Assembly: GCF_947507565.1 (NCBI RefSeq)
Contig: NC_089184.1
Location: forward strand, 2,542,001-2,606,000
Source: Oscarella lobularis
Taxonomy: Eukaryota; Porifera; Homoscleromorpha; Homosclerophorida; Oscarellidae
Direction of reading: 5' to 3'
Length of the DNA: 64,000 nt
The position numbers were made by a program, and so were the translations under genes. Below the pieces are notes generated by a model. That model was not told where the DNA came from and did no database searches. It saw only the letters and a program-made list of their open reading frames with translations. Below are positions 23,397 through 34,624 of the stretch, in pieces (position 1 is the first letter of the stretch; each line of letters opens with the position of its first letter).

Positions 23397-26122
23397 TCAG
23401 AGCCCTTGCACTTCTTCTACATCATCAACCGTCCTCTTTTGGCTTTCGACAGTCTCCTCAGCAATTTTCTTCTGCAGGTAGTTTTGGAGCCACCCGTTCT
23501 CTACTTTCAGGATTCCTTCTCGTCTTGGATCGACGAAATCCCATTCTATCTATTTTCTGTCCCTTTTCATGGTGACAACTTCCTCTTCCAGCAGTACTGC
23601 AACCATCTTTTGGACGTCATTGTCAAAGGAACGAATGGTGTGCGTGGATGTCTTTGCAATGCCCAATTTGTCTTCAAACTTTCTAGAGCCATCCAAAATT
23701 TCCATCGCTACTTCCGACACGAGAGTGAGATGCTTTTTCGTCAATGCTCCGCCGCTAGCTCGTACCGCATTTTTAATTATCCTAAAAAGCAAGGTAAGAC
23801 ATTGCATAGCTCAATATTCAATAATTTACAGATTGTAGTGTTCGACCAACTGGTCAATTGGCTTTCCGTGTCGTGGTTTTCCACTTACATTAACAGTCCT
23901 ATAATGTTTGTGAATGTATGCTGTTTCCGGAGCCCAATCTGCCGCCAGGTTTGCTAGCAGATTGGCAGCCTCCGTAGAATAATTCACTTTGTGACCGCCA
24001 AGTAGGTGGAGAAACCAAAAGCGCCACATTCTAATTATTTCTTCTCCGTTTTCGTACTGAATCGATTCTCTTAAATTAACGTAGATAAATCCCATATGAA
24101 GCAGAGTTCGGTGGTACATGTAGACTTCGTCTACGTCGATTTCAGGAAATGGCGGCGTTTTTATCTTGATCGTTTTGTTAAATATTGTTTCAGCCTCTTG
24201 CTTCAGCCACTCTGCTTGGTTTTCTTCCGGTAATTTTACGCAGTCAGATGAGCTTTCTATCTTGTAGTGACAGCAGATAGCAGCAGTTAGATGAGCATTG
24301 AAAACCTACGTAAATCGACATTCGAAGATGGGCTACACATTCAATTATATCTCCGCTCACATGACGAAAAAATTCATCCGAGGACTGAAACTTCTTTGCT
24401 GCTGCATCGACCATTTGTCTGCCAATCAGATTTTTGAGATGACAGGCGGTTCCAGGAGATTTCTCATTTCCCCATAAAAACTGAAGTGACAGCCCCAAGC
24501 ACTCCCACAAGAAATGAAAATCGCCTAAGACAAAAGTTAGTTCGCTACTGTTACTATGTAAATCTTGCCTGGTGATTCTTTAGCCCAGTGCAAGGTGTTC
24601 AAAGTACAGGGCTCTGGGGTTCGAAGCCGCTTGGCACCTCGAATATTCTTGCAAGTAAGCTGATCGCCTACGACTGCCTAATGATAAATTGGAACGAATG
24701 AAGCAACGGTAAAGCTTATCATACTACCTCGGGAGTTATGTCCTTTTTTCTTATGTCTGCAGCAAAACTATCTAGGACGGTGATGTTGCCGTCTGTCTTC
24801 CCTTCGTTGACATCCAATATGGGCAAAGGTGTAATACGTGCCTTCGTTGGCTGCTTGTGATGTTTTCGTTTAGGACTGACGTTGGATAAAGGAAAAAATG
24901 ACTTGAATCTCGAAACAAGAAAACGCATTATGAAGTCTACGCCAGACTGGAAGACGCTGTCGTTGTCTTGTGGAGACGGAAGAATGTCTTGATCACGCAA
25001 ACTGGATCGAGAGATGGACTAAAGCAAGCATGTATAATAGCTATGTTTAAAATTTTCATTACTTTTTGTGCAAGCGGTAGTGACTGCAAAACGACATCCT
25101 CTTCATAATCAATTATTAAGCGTGTGGTCATATCCCACCTTTCTTGATGATGCCCTGAACAGAATTTGAACCGCGGTTGCATGAACCGTTTCGTCTGTTT
25201 ACCTTGGCGCTCGTGGTGCACATTTTTGGTAATATTAAGATTGTCGTAGGACAAAATCCTTGGACAGAATGGTTGTCGTTCCGGGACTACATTCTTGCTA
25301 GCCACTGTTCTGAGATAGTCCCACGAGGCAGTGTAGGACATGCACAGCCCCAAGGTGTTCATAGCCGCCAATACCTAAATAACATATGAAAAGAAGTCTA
25401 ATGCAAAAAACAAGTATTTGAAATACTTGTTTAGGAGCAGCGTGACTAATGAGAAATAACGATGTAAGCTGTGGAAAAGCTTTTGCTGCTTTCATTCTTG
25501 ATCTTTGCTTCATCATCAGGGATACAACGTTCAGAACAAAATCGTCAGGCGCCTTCTTGTTCCTGCAGCCCATGACACTTCCCATCACCCTCCACAAATT
25601 CGGAGCCATGGCTCTCATTGCGCGGCACTGCTCAGTGACATCCACATCTAAATAGCCCTCGTCAGAAGAGACGAGATTCTGCATCTCGACCGATAGGCAA
25701 CGGTGCACAGCCTCCCAATCTATTGACGAAGTAGCTTGGGTTGAGGCTGTGAGGAAAGAATGAATTAACATTTGCATGTCACCCGAGAAAGGTCACATAA
25801 AATACATTCTCGCGTTTCAATTTTTATTTTCTTTCGAATTCCTGTGTAGGTCCATCCAATGCTGCGCTTGGTCCTGCTGATGTGAGGGAATGCCCTTTTC
25901 GTCACTCGTCCCATCTCCGTGGAACTTAAATCGACATTAGCGTATATTCGTAAATCGTTGTGAACATCCGCCACAGAAACATAATGAGCACTACTCTCAA
26001 CATATTGTTCTCTCAGCCTACATGTCACCAAAAAAAGCAGACCATGCAGATTGTGCGAAAACCTGCAAATCTGCCTACCAGGCAACGCGATCTTCGTAAA
26101 AACCAGGTTCCATGGTTGGTCG
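23397..26122 (-). pseudogene. DUF6589-like DDE transposase, transposon-borne (one nonsense codon)
   Basis: A multi-exon gene reads leftward from near the right inverted repeat. Recognisable blocks in order are APNLWRVMGSVMGCRNKK (about 25600), KAFPQLTSLFLISHAAPKQ, LSYDNLNITKNVHHERQGKQ (candidate catalytic Asp, about 25240), DMTTRLIIDYEEDVVL, GDFHFLWECLGLSLQFLWG (second Asp, about 24500), SPGTACHLKNLIGR, INGD-like IIRMWRFWFLHLLGG, YSTEAANLLANLAADWAPE, and GKPRHGKPIDQLVEHYN (candidate Glu, about 23840). The order fits DUF6589 proteins of KDZ/Academ-like transposons. The C-terminal exon (WDFVDPRREGILKVENGWL) is interrupted by TAG at 23550-23552, about 50 codons before the natural stop. A Cys pair (ECILCDLS) lies in the first exon. 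The start codon is not fixed. Confidence 0.75.
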
Positions 26123-26375
26123 AGTGCGCTAGCGAAGAGAAGCACGAGAGCCAAGTCCCTGCACGAGAGCCATGGTCCTGCACGAGACCTAAGCACGAGT
26201 GCACGAGAGCGATACTACCTTGGTGTTAAGACAAGTATTTAAAGAAGCACATGACTGACCGCTGCCCCCAAAGGGGGTCCCACGTGACCTTTTCGCACCT
26301 TAGAAGTACCAGGCCCTTCTCCCCTCCCGTGTTTATACGGGAGATCAGGGAGAAGGGCCTGGCTACGCGAGGCTA
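26123..26375 (-). repeat. Right terminal inverted repeat of helicase transposon 1
   Basis: It is the reverse complement of the left repeat, with the same hairpin at its tip. It has an internal expansion in which two extra gctctcgtg-ending units (caggaccatgg..., cagggacttgg...) are inserted relative to the left copy. Confidence 0.88.
26236..26243 (-). promoter_or_regulatory. TATA-like box TTTAAATA in the right inverted repeat (drives transposase)
   Basis: It is the mirror image of the box at 21369-21376. It points inward at the transposase gene. Each inverted repeat would therefore act as the promoter for the gene next to it. Confidence 0.5.
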
Positions 26376-26606
26376 CTGGCTACAGGCTAAGTGTGCAGTG
26401 GGAAGTGACCCGGATTGCGAAGTGAGAAGTGAGCAGTGAGCAGCTAGTGAGAACCCCGTGTTAGGCCAACATAGTAGATTGCTCACAAAGTAGATCGACG
26501 ACGTAATTGTTTCTATATATAGTAGTTGCATCATATATATGGCTGACCCTCCCATGACACTTCTGGAAGTGCCATTTTTCGTTCAGATACTGCTCACATA
26601 GTAGAT

Positions 26607-26676
26607 CTACTATATTAGCTGATCTACCATGTTAGCCACTACAGTGGCTAACATGGTACATCAGCTAATATAGTAG
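26607..26676. repeat. 32-bp hairpin
   Basis: The left arm (26607-26638) and right arm (26645-26676) are inverted copies with one mismatch around the loop ctacag. The flanks carry several short copies of agtagatc and tagtagat. It may be a small MITE or the tip of one. From 26400 to 26600 no gene is seen. Confidence 0.75.
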
Positions 26677-26779
26677 AGTTTGCATGTCGGCAAACATATA
26701 AAGTGACAAGCATACTTGCACAGACGTGCAACCCTTTGCGCGCACTCTCCGACTTCCCATTGTTCCCATTGACAGTGAT

Positions 26780-27760
26780 AGCAGATAGTAGATCTAAATT
26801 GTGTGCTGATCTACTATATCGCTTTGGCTCTGAGGATCTTTTTGGTCACCTTGCCTGGCTTTTTAGCGGGCTGTTGAAGCATGGATGTGTCCCATAGCAG
26901 TTCCGCGGAACTGTGATAGTACCAATTATAAAGGATAAGAATGCTGATCTGAATTGCCCGAATAACTACCGAGGAATAGCTCTTTCCTCTGTTCTCGGAA
27001 AACTGCTGGAGAATGTCATCTTGTGGAAGTTCTCTTCATGTTGGGTGACCTCTGACCAGCAGTTTGGCTTCAAAAAGGGTCACGGTTGTGATGTTGGCTC
27101 CTATGTTCTCCGGGAAACCGTTCTTCAATTTTTGGAGCATGGCAATGATGTGGTCTTTGCCTGTTTCCTAGATTTGTCCAAAGCCTATGATAGAGTCGTG
27201 CATCCACTTCTCTTTCTAAAGATGCTACATCGTGGGACACCGTCTTTTCTCGTGCGATTTTTAAGGGAGTGGCACAAGCAGCAGGAAGTAGTGGTGAGAT
27301 GGCAGTCAACTTTGTCGTCGTCGTTTTCTACAACCAATGGGGTGCGCCAAGGAAGCGTGTTATCGCCTATTTTGTTCAATTTATTCATCGATGATATCGT
27401 TAAGAAGTTGGCGGTTTCTGAGTATGGTCCGTGGATTAATGGCTGTTTCTGTGGGTGTGGCTTGTATGCGGACGATTCTTATCTCGCCTCACCTACTCGG
27501 CAGGGTCTACAGGCTATGCTAGATATATGCGGTGACTTTGCTGTGGACAACCTAATGCAGTTTAACATTACTAAAAGTAAAGTGATGGCTTCCAAGTCTT
27601 TATCTCGGATTAGTGTCACGACTTCTGTTTTCATTCTGAATGGTCAGGTTTTGGAGCAAGTGGAGGATTTTCTGCACTTAGGTCACAATCTCTCCTCGGT
27701 TCTTCACTCGGATGATGTGGGGGTGTCGGCACGGTGTCGGCGATTTTACTCTGGGGTTTT
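26780..27760 (+). pseudogene. Non-LTR retrotransposon reverse transcriptase, truncated at both ends
   Basis: Reverse transcriptase blocks of the LINE type appear: VPIIKDKNADLNCPNNYRGI, CFLDLSKAYDRV (block A Asp), NGVRQGSVLSPILFNLFIDD (block B) and GLYADDSYLASP with the YADD catalytic pair (block C, about 27465). A TAG at 26897-26899 interrupts the frame before these blocks, after LLKHGCVP. No endonuclease domain is present upstream, and the 3' end stops abruptly near 27760, where membrane-protein sequence of the opposite strand begins. It is a dead fragment. Confidence 0.85.
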
Positions 27761-28302
27761 TGGGGATAGACATAGAGAAATATTCAAGATCAATTACCCA
27801 AAGCATCAGAGAACACTCTGCGCAAGCAATGGCTTGGGAAATATTTTCATACAGAATGTCAAAATTTACACTCTTGTCGTCGTCGAAATTAATGGCTTGT
27901 GATGTCCAGGCGTGCACAAATCCGGCGGCTGATACTAGCCACATTAGAGAGGCTATCACACCAAGAACGACTAGAAACCAGGATCCCCTCGTAATACTGT
28001 TGGATGTGTCACACAGGTTGCTCGCGCGCCACTGCTTTCCCATCACCAAAAGAGCCATCACAACAAAACCTATTGACGCCCAAGAGACGGCGACACGAAA
28101 ACGACAAAGCCATTCGCTGTAAAAGAGGCAGCTTCTGGCAACTTCATCATTTGCTGCACCGACAGAAACGAGCATCAAGATCGCCAAGACCTAAGCCAAA
28201 GTACGTAAGTATCCAAAAAAGATGCCCCACAACGCTTACGAGAACGATCGCAATGGTGGCAGTAGTTGCAAAAACAATCAAACGTGCAGCAAAAGTATTC
28301 AT
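27755..28302 (-). pseudogene. Multi-TM (about four helices) membrane protein, 3' end replaced by LINE sequence
   Basis: ATG at 28300-28302 gives MNTFAARLIVFATTATIAIV, a first membrane helix. After a frame change near 28205 the reading continues AILMLVSVGAANDEVARSC, followed by hydrophobic helices VAVSWASIGFVVMALLVMG, WFLVVLGVIASLMWLVSAAG and AECSLMLWVIDLEYF. The layout of four helices in ~180 residues suggests a tetraspan protein (MARVEL or claudin-like), but no signature proves it. The frame change could be a tiny intron or a lesion. The C-terminus runs into the LINE fragment at about 27755. Confidence 0.45.
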
Positions 28303-28309
28303 TCTTGTT

Positions 28310-29080
28310 ATCCTGAAAGTAAGAGTTTCAATTTACGTAGGTTCAAGAATAAGTGTTCCAGCAATAGATTAGATAATAGTTCTACAGCGCCTGCATCATG
28401 CTACCGTGCAGAGGCTGTATGGCATGCGTTGGTACACGTGAATATTTGCGCGAGCTTATTGCCTTCAAGCCGCAAGCTGAAAGCGTGCACCTTGGTTACT
28501 TTTGCAACATACGGAAAGTACACGCTTTTTTGCATAATGATATTGAAAGTGCGCGATTGCACAAACGCGCCTTGCCGAGATTTCTATCTAAAAACGCTGC
28601 TGCGACAGCTGATACTTGCCTTCTCAAGCAAGACTGTAAGTAACGTCGGCGTTCCATGATCTAAACTATTATCAGAGGCCGTACGTGTCTACTCAATCCC
28701 GTCGATCTCGCTTGCATAAAAAAGGCGCGCTCAAGCCACGTATTCAGACGCACGCTCTCACCTTCTTTATCGCAGATTGACAGACCTCGGTGCGAGCATA
28801 AGTGCATAAGTCTTGACAAAAATTGAAAGACAGCTAGGTTCACCCACCTACTGCACAATACCGAAAGAGCACGTACGAGGGATATACCCCCCTCCCCTGC
28901 TCACGTGAAACAATCGCAGTTCAACGCTCGCTTTGATAGTCGCCTGCTAAAAGAAATTATTAGCGACACAGTGCTTCTAAATTGAAGAAAAAAATTAAAA
29001 GCTCCCATAAAGTGCGCGTATATTCAGAGCAGCACACCGAGTCTTGCACTCTAAACACTACCACATAAGTACCGCATAGA
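28310..29080. other. Interval without a supported gene
   Basis: Several overlapping open readings exist near 28390-28650 but none resembles a known family. The rest appears non-coding, with the poly-pyrimidine stretch tatacccccctcccctgctc near 28883. Confidence 0.35.
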
Positions 29081-29086
29081 TATTTT

Positions 29087-32000
29087 TCAATCTACGTCTT
29101 CGTCGAAAATTTGCGAAATATCGGGTCGAATTGGTGAAGGAGCCCTTATGCCCATGGTTTTGAATGCGTTTAGAAAAGATTCAGCCAATTGCACTTAATT
29201 GACCAACATTGCGTAAACGACTACATGAGACGCGCTTTAGACTCACATCGCTTTAGACTTTCATGCTCCGGAGGCAAATGTTTGGTGTCTTCTCTAGCTC
29301 TGATCAGCAAATCTTGGCTGTCACTGAACTGTCCTTTCACACACAAGCACCTCACGTACTGAATAAGAACTTTTACAAGAAAAAGAAATAACTAATAAAG
29401 AGTTTAACAGAACCGCTTTGCAACTCACTGCCCATTCTCGCAGGGTTTCCAGTGGGAAGATTCTTAGAGTTGTCCCAAGCCATTTTCACCATCTCCAGAG
29501 CATCATCGTGTTTTCCCAGTGAGAAATAAGCCTCGCAAAGGAAAACGCACGCTTTAAAAGAGAAAGGTGAAACAGTCGTTTCCGCTTTGCTTAGTGAAAA
29601 GCATACCTAACGATAATTCATACTTTCCATCAGGATAAAGCTCGGTGTAAAGAGAAATCGACTCTTTCAAATAGACTTTTCAAATCTAGCTGACATTCTG
29701 CCAACCTTGTGGAACTCGAGGATGCTCCGGCGGACACACGGACCTTATGACGGAAAGGCCTTCGCGCGAGAAGTCACACGCTTGGGAATGACGGTCCATT
29801 TGAATCATACACAAGCTCATCTCATAACGCACTGCGAAAGAAACATGTAGAAAAGGTCTTCCTAAGGTAAACCGACTTACAAACGCCAATATCTTCGTGA
29901 GCGTCTGGGATCATTTCTTGGTAAATTCTCAGAGCTTCGAAATAATTCTCCAGAGAATCGTCTAGCAAACCGCGCACTTTTTGACACCAACCAAGACACT
30001 GGTGACCTGGAAATTAGAGAGTAAAATAAACCATAACGTAGCAGTAAAGCTCACTAACAGTTCGCAAGACAAATCCCAGGATCGAAGAGACCACTCTTCG
30101 CCAAAGAGAGAGCGTCTTGCAAAACTCTCAGCTCTTCATCAAATCGCTCCGAAATACTGTAGACACGTGAAAGTCGTAGATAAACTACAAAAAGCAGTGA
30201 AGATAGAGTAAATTGAGCCATCGACCAGCAATGTACTGCACCATTAAAAGTGCTGGCGGCGGCTACCGGAGTTTCGTACACAGAATAAACATTGACTAGT
30301 TTATGAAGAATCCACTCGGCGTACGCCATTGAGCCTTGGAGCTCTTGGCTTTGCGCCAGCAAGTACAATGCTATCAAACACACAAAGAAACCTAAGATAG
30401 TGTAGACGCACTACGCATTGTCTACAAACCTTCCTCATAAAATACGACGTCAGAATCAGTAAGGTCTTCAGGAAAGCTTCCGCCTAGGGATCGCCGAATA
30501 TTCACGTCAACCTCTTCCAAAATCTTCAAGCAATATTGGCTGGACGCCAAGCCAAAGTAATCTAACGCAGAACGCGAGAAGAAAGAAGACATCCAAACGA
30601 GTTTCACTTACAGTCTCTTCTTCTAAGTCGGATTTCTTCCTCAGAGAATCTCGTCGAGTTGGCTTCAAAAGCGTCAACGCGAAGGGAGCACAAGAACCTT
30701 GCATCTTCGTAGTGCTTGTAAAGAAGCGCCAACTGACAGCTGTAGTCAACCAGTCCTGGATAGATACTGCTATCGTCATCGAGTATTCCCATTCTAAGCA
30801 TCTTCTCTACAGTAGAATAGATGTGAGGCGTAAGGGAGAGAACAATGGGACTAATCAAACAATTGCTCAAGTCGTTGATGGGAGGAAGACGTTTGAATAA
30901 AGCCTTGGAAACGGACTTTAGGACGCTGATAAAGTCGTCCGTATTTTCGGCCATTCGTTGCAGCATGCTTGCTTGAATCAAATGATGCATGGAGAAGGTG
31001 ACAATCATATCGTTATCCGGACTACTGATCTGCTGGACAAGAGAACGTTCGTTCAAAATCTTAATGGCTTTCGAAATTTTGAACTCCTTATCGAGAGGAT
31101 TCGTCTGAAACGCAGCATCGGCGACGACGTCTTGGAGAATATCACGCGACGACACGACAGCGCAGCACTTGAGAAGAAGATAACCCTCTTGAGATACCTC
31201 GTCTCTCACGTCATCAAGATCCAACTCCCAAGTTAGAGACACGCGATGCTCCTTCCTCTCCTTGTAAGCGGTCTGTGCACGCAAGACTGAAATCTGATCG
31301 CAATAGTTGGCGACATTGCGAGGATCTAGACGAACAAATCCACTGATATTGTGAACATTCCGTTGTCTAAGATTCTCTTTGAGATGGGACAGATGAAAGT
31401 AACGCAAGAAACTATCTAAATTCAACGCTGCCGCTTCCAAGCGCTTAGCCTCAGCATCAATCTTCCTCCAGTACTTCAGAAACGTGATCCTGTGCTGCTC
31501 AATATATGTTCCCGCGTGTGATAAAGCCAACGGGAGACCGTCGACGGGAGGCTCAGCCGCAACTTTCTCCGCATACTTCTTCTCGTTGTAGTCGAGAGTT
31601 TGCAAAGAGTCTTTCGATTTTCCGGCCCAACAGAGAAGAGCAACAACGGCCTTTTGCTTTTCAAGAACGCCTAAGAGCAATGAGTTGACGTTTCGCTGAT
31701 AGAAGATATCGTGAGTCTGCGCTTTTCTCGTCGTAATGATTATGTGACAGGCATCGTGAGCTCCGGGCAAGATATCGTTGACAAAGCCCAAATCGTCAGT
31801 ATTGTCAAAAAGAAGAAGACATCGAGGGCGATTTTTGATATAGCGTAGGAAAGCGCGAAGGACGTCAGAGGCTGAAGTCACCGAACTGATGACGTCACGC
31901 TTGTTACTCAAATCACCAGACCTCACAATCTATATGATGACAAAATGAAATCATTTTGTCGTGTAGAGGTGAACACTTACGTTTACTTTTAACCAAAACA

Positions 32001-32642
32001 GAAACGACGAATATGATTCGGTGTTGAAATGGAAAACGCCGTCTGAATACGATCTGACGTATTGGTGAACGTATTTGAAAGCCAGAGTCGTTTTTCCTAC
32101 TCCGCCAACACCCGAGATAATCTGGAAAATACACGTAAGATCAAAATCCACAATTTTGACAGCTAAAGCAGGCCTGAATTTTCTGATAATCGATTGGTTC
32201 AACGTGACTCGTTCTTGCTTTTCCGTTCCACAAATACCGTGCAATCTCTCTCAGCTCGTCGTCTCTTCCGTAAAATCGTCGGTCATTAACAACGCAGCGG
32301 GGCAAAAGATCTAAAACAGAAATCTCACATTGACTAAATGACATTGAGACATTGAAAATGTCCCACCGCTGATACTCCTGTCCTCTTGGGGAATTTTTAC
32401 ACTTCGCCTTCTTTTGACGTTGCGCAGAACTTTGCGAATGCTTTCGACCGATGAAATACTCCGACCCTTAGCTGCTCGATATTTCTCAAGCATGGCCCAG
32501 GCCATAAATTTGACGTTTAGACAACGGTTCAGGTAGTACTCCTCAATGCCGTCTAGTTCAGGCATTTCAAAGCCTAGAGAGGCACCTAGCTCTTTCCAGT
32601 AATGACCAACTTCTTCGAAAGCAAACTGATACAAAGACTTAT
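29087..32642 (-). CDS. NLR-like receptor: death domain, NB-ARC, TPR repeats
   Basis: A multi-exon gene reads leftward. The exon 32642-32367 encodes a death-domain fold (VGHYWKELGASLGFEMPELDGIE, then a C-terminal helix ending RKVLRNVKRR). The next exons hold the NB-ARC start (RRFYGRDDELREIARYL) and the P-loop GVGGVGKTTLA (about 32100). The large exon 31929-30611 carries RCLLLFDNTDD (Walker B), CHIIITTRK (sensor), GLPLALSHAGTYIEQ (GLPL) and a MHHLIQ motif in place of MHD. Downstream exons (30561-30430, about 30370, 29830, 29520, 29340 and 29193-29087) encode TPR helices such as YFSLGKHDDALEMVKMAWD, ending QIFDEDVD. Such proteins act as ATP-driven immune or death switches, with TPRs as sensor and the death domain as output. 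The junction between the NB-ARC start and the P-loop exon is not resolved. An upstream first exon likely exists, because the death-domain exon begins at a splice acceptor. Confidence 0.8.
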
Positions 32643-32699
32643 CTAAAAAAAGATCAATAAATAGGTAAATTAAAAATAAATAAGGACAACGGATGGAAT

Positions 32700-34390
32700 A
32701 TTGGTACAGCCCTATTCAACTGACCATTACCGTAGTCTGCTACATTGAAAGTCCTGGAAGAGCTATATACTGCAGTGAGGCGTACGTAAACCTTAGAGTT
32801 GTCGTAAGAATACGATTATCGAGCTTACGCTCTCTAGCCACCACTGGGTCTTTTGCAGAAGTCTTCAAAAAGAGCCTTAGCACAACGCTGTATGAATAGA
32901 TTCTAAGACGACGCCCCCTTTCTCCATCTATCTATAGAGCTTATGCACAACGTCACAGACCAATGGTAGCGCGCGCAACTGAGTGGCAGAAACGTAAGAG
33001 CGGCGTTTGGCCGCACCCACAGAAACCCTCGTCGCAGCTTAACTGCGCTAAAGAAGGGTTTTGTACTTTTGTAAAGTGAAGTTAATAAGACAACAGACAT
33101 TTTAAAGCGTGCTTCGTTTTTCGGGGACCCTTGTGAAGTTTTCGCGTCTCAGCTCGTTGCAAACAAAACTTGTTTCTTGATTTAGAGGATGTAACATTAG
33201 AAACTTGAATTCGAACTGATAGTTGTCTGAAAGGGCGATTGGTTTAGCGTCTAAGGCGCAGTAAGCTACTTTTTCATCTGAATGAGCTAGTAAAGCCTTC
33301 AGAATTAGTGTTTTCACACCGGTAGGTACGCCAGAATGTTGAACATGTCATTACACTACGCGGTGCTTCAAGTCGCTTCGCTAGAGAAACCTTCACGCGT
33401 TTCGCGGGTCTCTACACCGCGAAGCTCAAAAGCTCTACGAAAACGCTTTAAATCGCGTCTAGCTACCGCGACACCTTTGGGCAATGATAATCTAACCTAC
33501 TAGAAGCTGCCAAGGCAGCTAGGTCAGAACAAATGAGGCTTCGCTTAGATGCTACGGCCTTTTTTATTTTGAGTGGCACGCTTTCTGCCACTCAGAGGTC
33601 ATGCACGTGATCAAGTGACGTCACATGCATAAGCTCTATGGTCTCTCACTTGCAGGAAGAAGTGTCGTCTCTGGTCGATTTGCGCAAACGACGAAGTTTC
33701 CGGCTACTTAGTCGATACTCACAAGCAATATTTCGAAGCAAATCTATGCACTGCATGACGACTGGGCGAAGAACGAAGGGGGGAAAATGCATGCGCGATA
33801 GACTCTGAATGACGTCATCTTACATGACGGTTCAGTTGCATGGAATACAAATCCTTCGATTAGAAAACCCGTTCTAAAATTGCCAAATTGAAATAAGGAA
33901 CGAATGAGATAGAGACTCTGAACCTTGAGTAATATATATTATATCCTGAAAGCGAAGTTTGAGACAAAAATTCACACTTGACTTGCTAACGTCACCCACT
34001 TACAAAGGACAAACAGCTTCACTTCCTCAAGAGAAAACGCGGCAAAGAAGAGCTAAACTTCTATGATATCACTTAATACAGCTAGGCCAAGCCAACACGA
34101 TACAGCACTTTGGGACCTTCAACAAAGTAGCAATTGCATACGCAAACCTAAGTATGAATTAACAGCTGTACAAATACCATTCACTCTCACTTAGGCTATA
34201 TACAAATGATGGTAAAGGCAGGCCTTCAAACAACCAAGTGAGCCATCTGGACAGCTGCGTACACATTTCTTCATGACGAAGAGACAGCCTTGTGCTGTCG
34301 CGACGCTGAGCAACAGATATAAGATATCGAAATGAAGATCTCTAAGAAATGGTGGAGATCAATTAAATCCAAGTTACACATCGTGTACGT
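32700..34390. other. Interval without a supported gene
   Basis: It probably contains the first exon and promoter of the NB-ARC receptor. gtgacgtcacat near 33622 and aatgacgtcat near 33809 are CRE-like sites. No protein family is recognised. Confidence 0.35.
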
Positions 34391-34624
34391 ACTAATCGAC
34401 GAGAGGACGCTTGGCCTCTTCGAATCGCTTCGCTGACTGATCCAAGTAGGAAATTCTCTTTGATGCAAGGAGGCACGTGACACATGCAAAGCGCGAGAAG
34501 AGGAGACAAGCGAAGGTATAAATGAAGATGAGCGATCGAGAACGGTCATGCAAGATTTTCAGACACGTCACGCGGCCTGATGACGTCAAAAACTTGAAAT
34601 TCAAACGACGCGTGGGCGAAAGCT

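Larger units (their letters stand above)
21236..26375. mobile_element. DNA transposon encoding RecQ-type helicase and DUF6589-like transposase (AcademH-like), copy 1
   Basis: A 5140-bp element bounded by long inverted repeats (21236-21460 and 26123-26375), both starting tagcctcgcgtagccagg. The 9 bp ctggctaca lies at 21227-21235 and 26376-26384, a perfect target duplication. The right repeat is longer because a gctctcgtgc-containing unit is repeated. Two genes read inward and converge: the helicase at 21424-23368 and the transposase at 26122-23397. Academ-superfamily elements with a helicase (AcademH) are, as I recall, described in animals and fungi. Assignment to that group is inference. Confidence 0.85.

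Noticed and set aside
24555-24690. Possible tRNA or tRNA-derived SINE (ggggttcgaagcc)
   Set aside because: No cloverleaf can be formed, and the stretch sits in an intron of the transposase gene.
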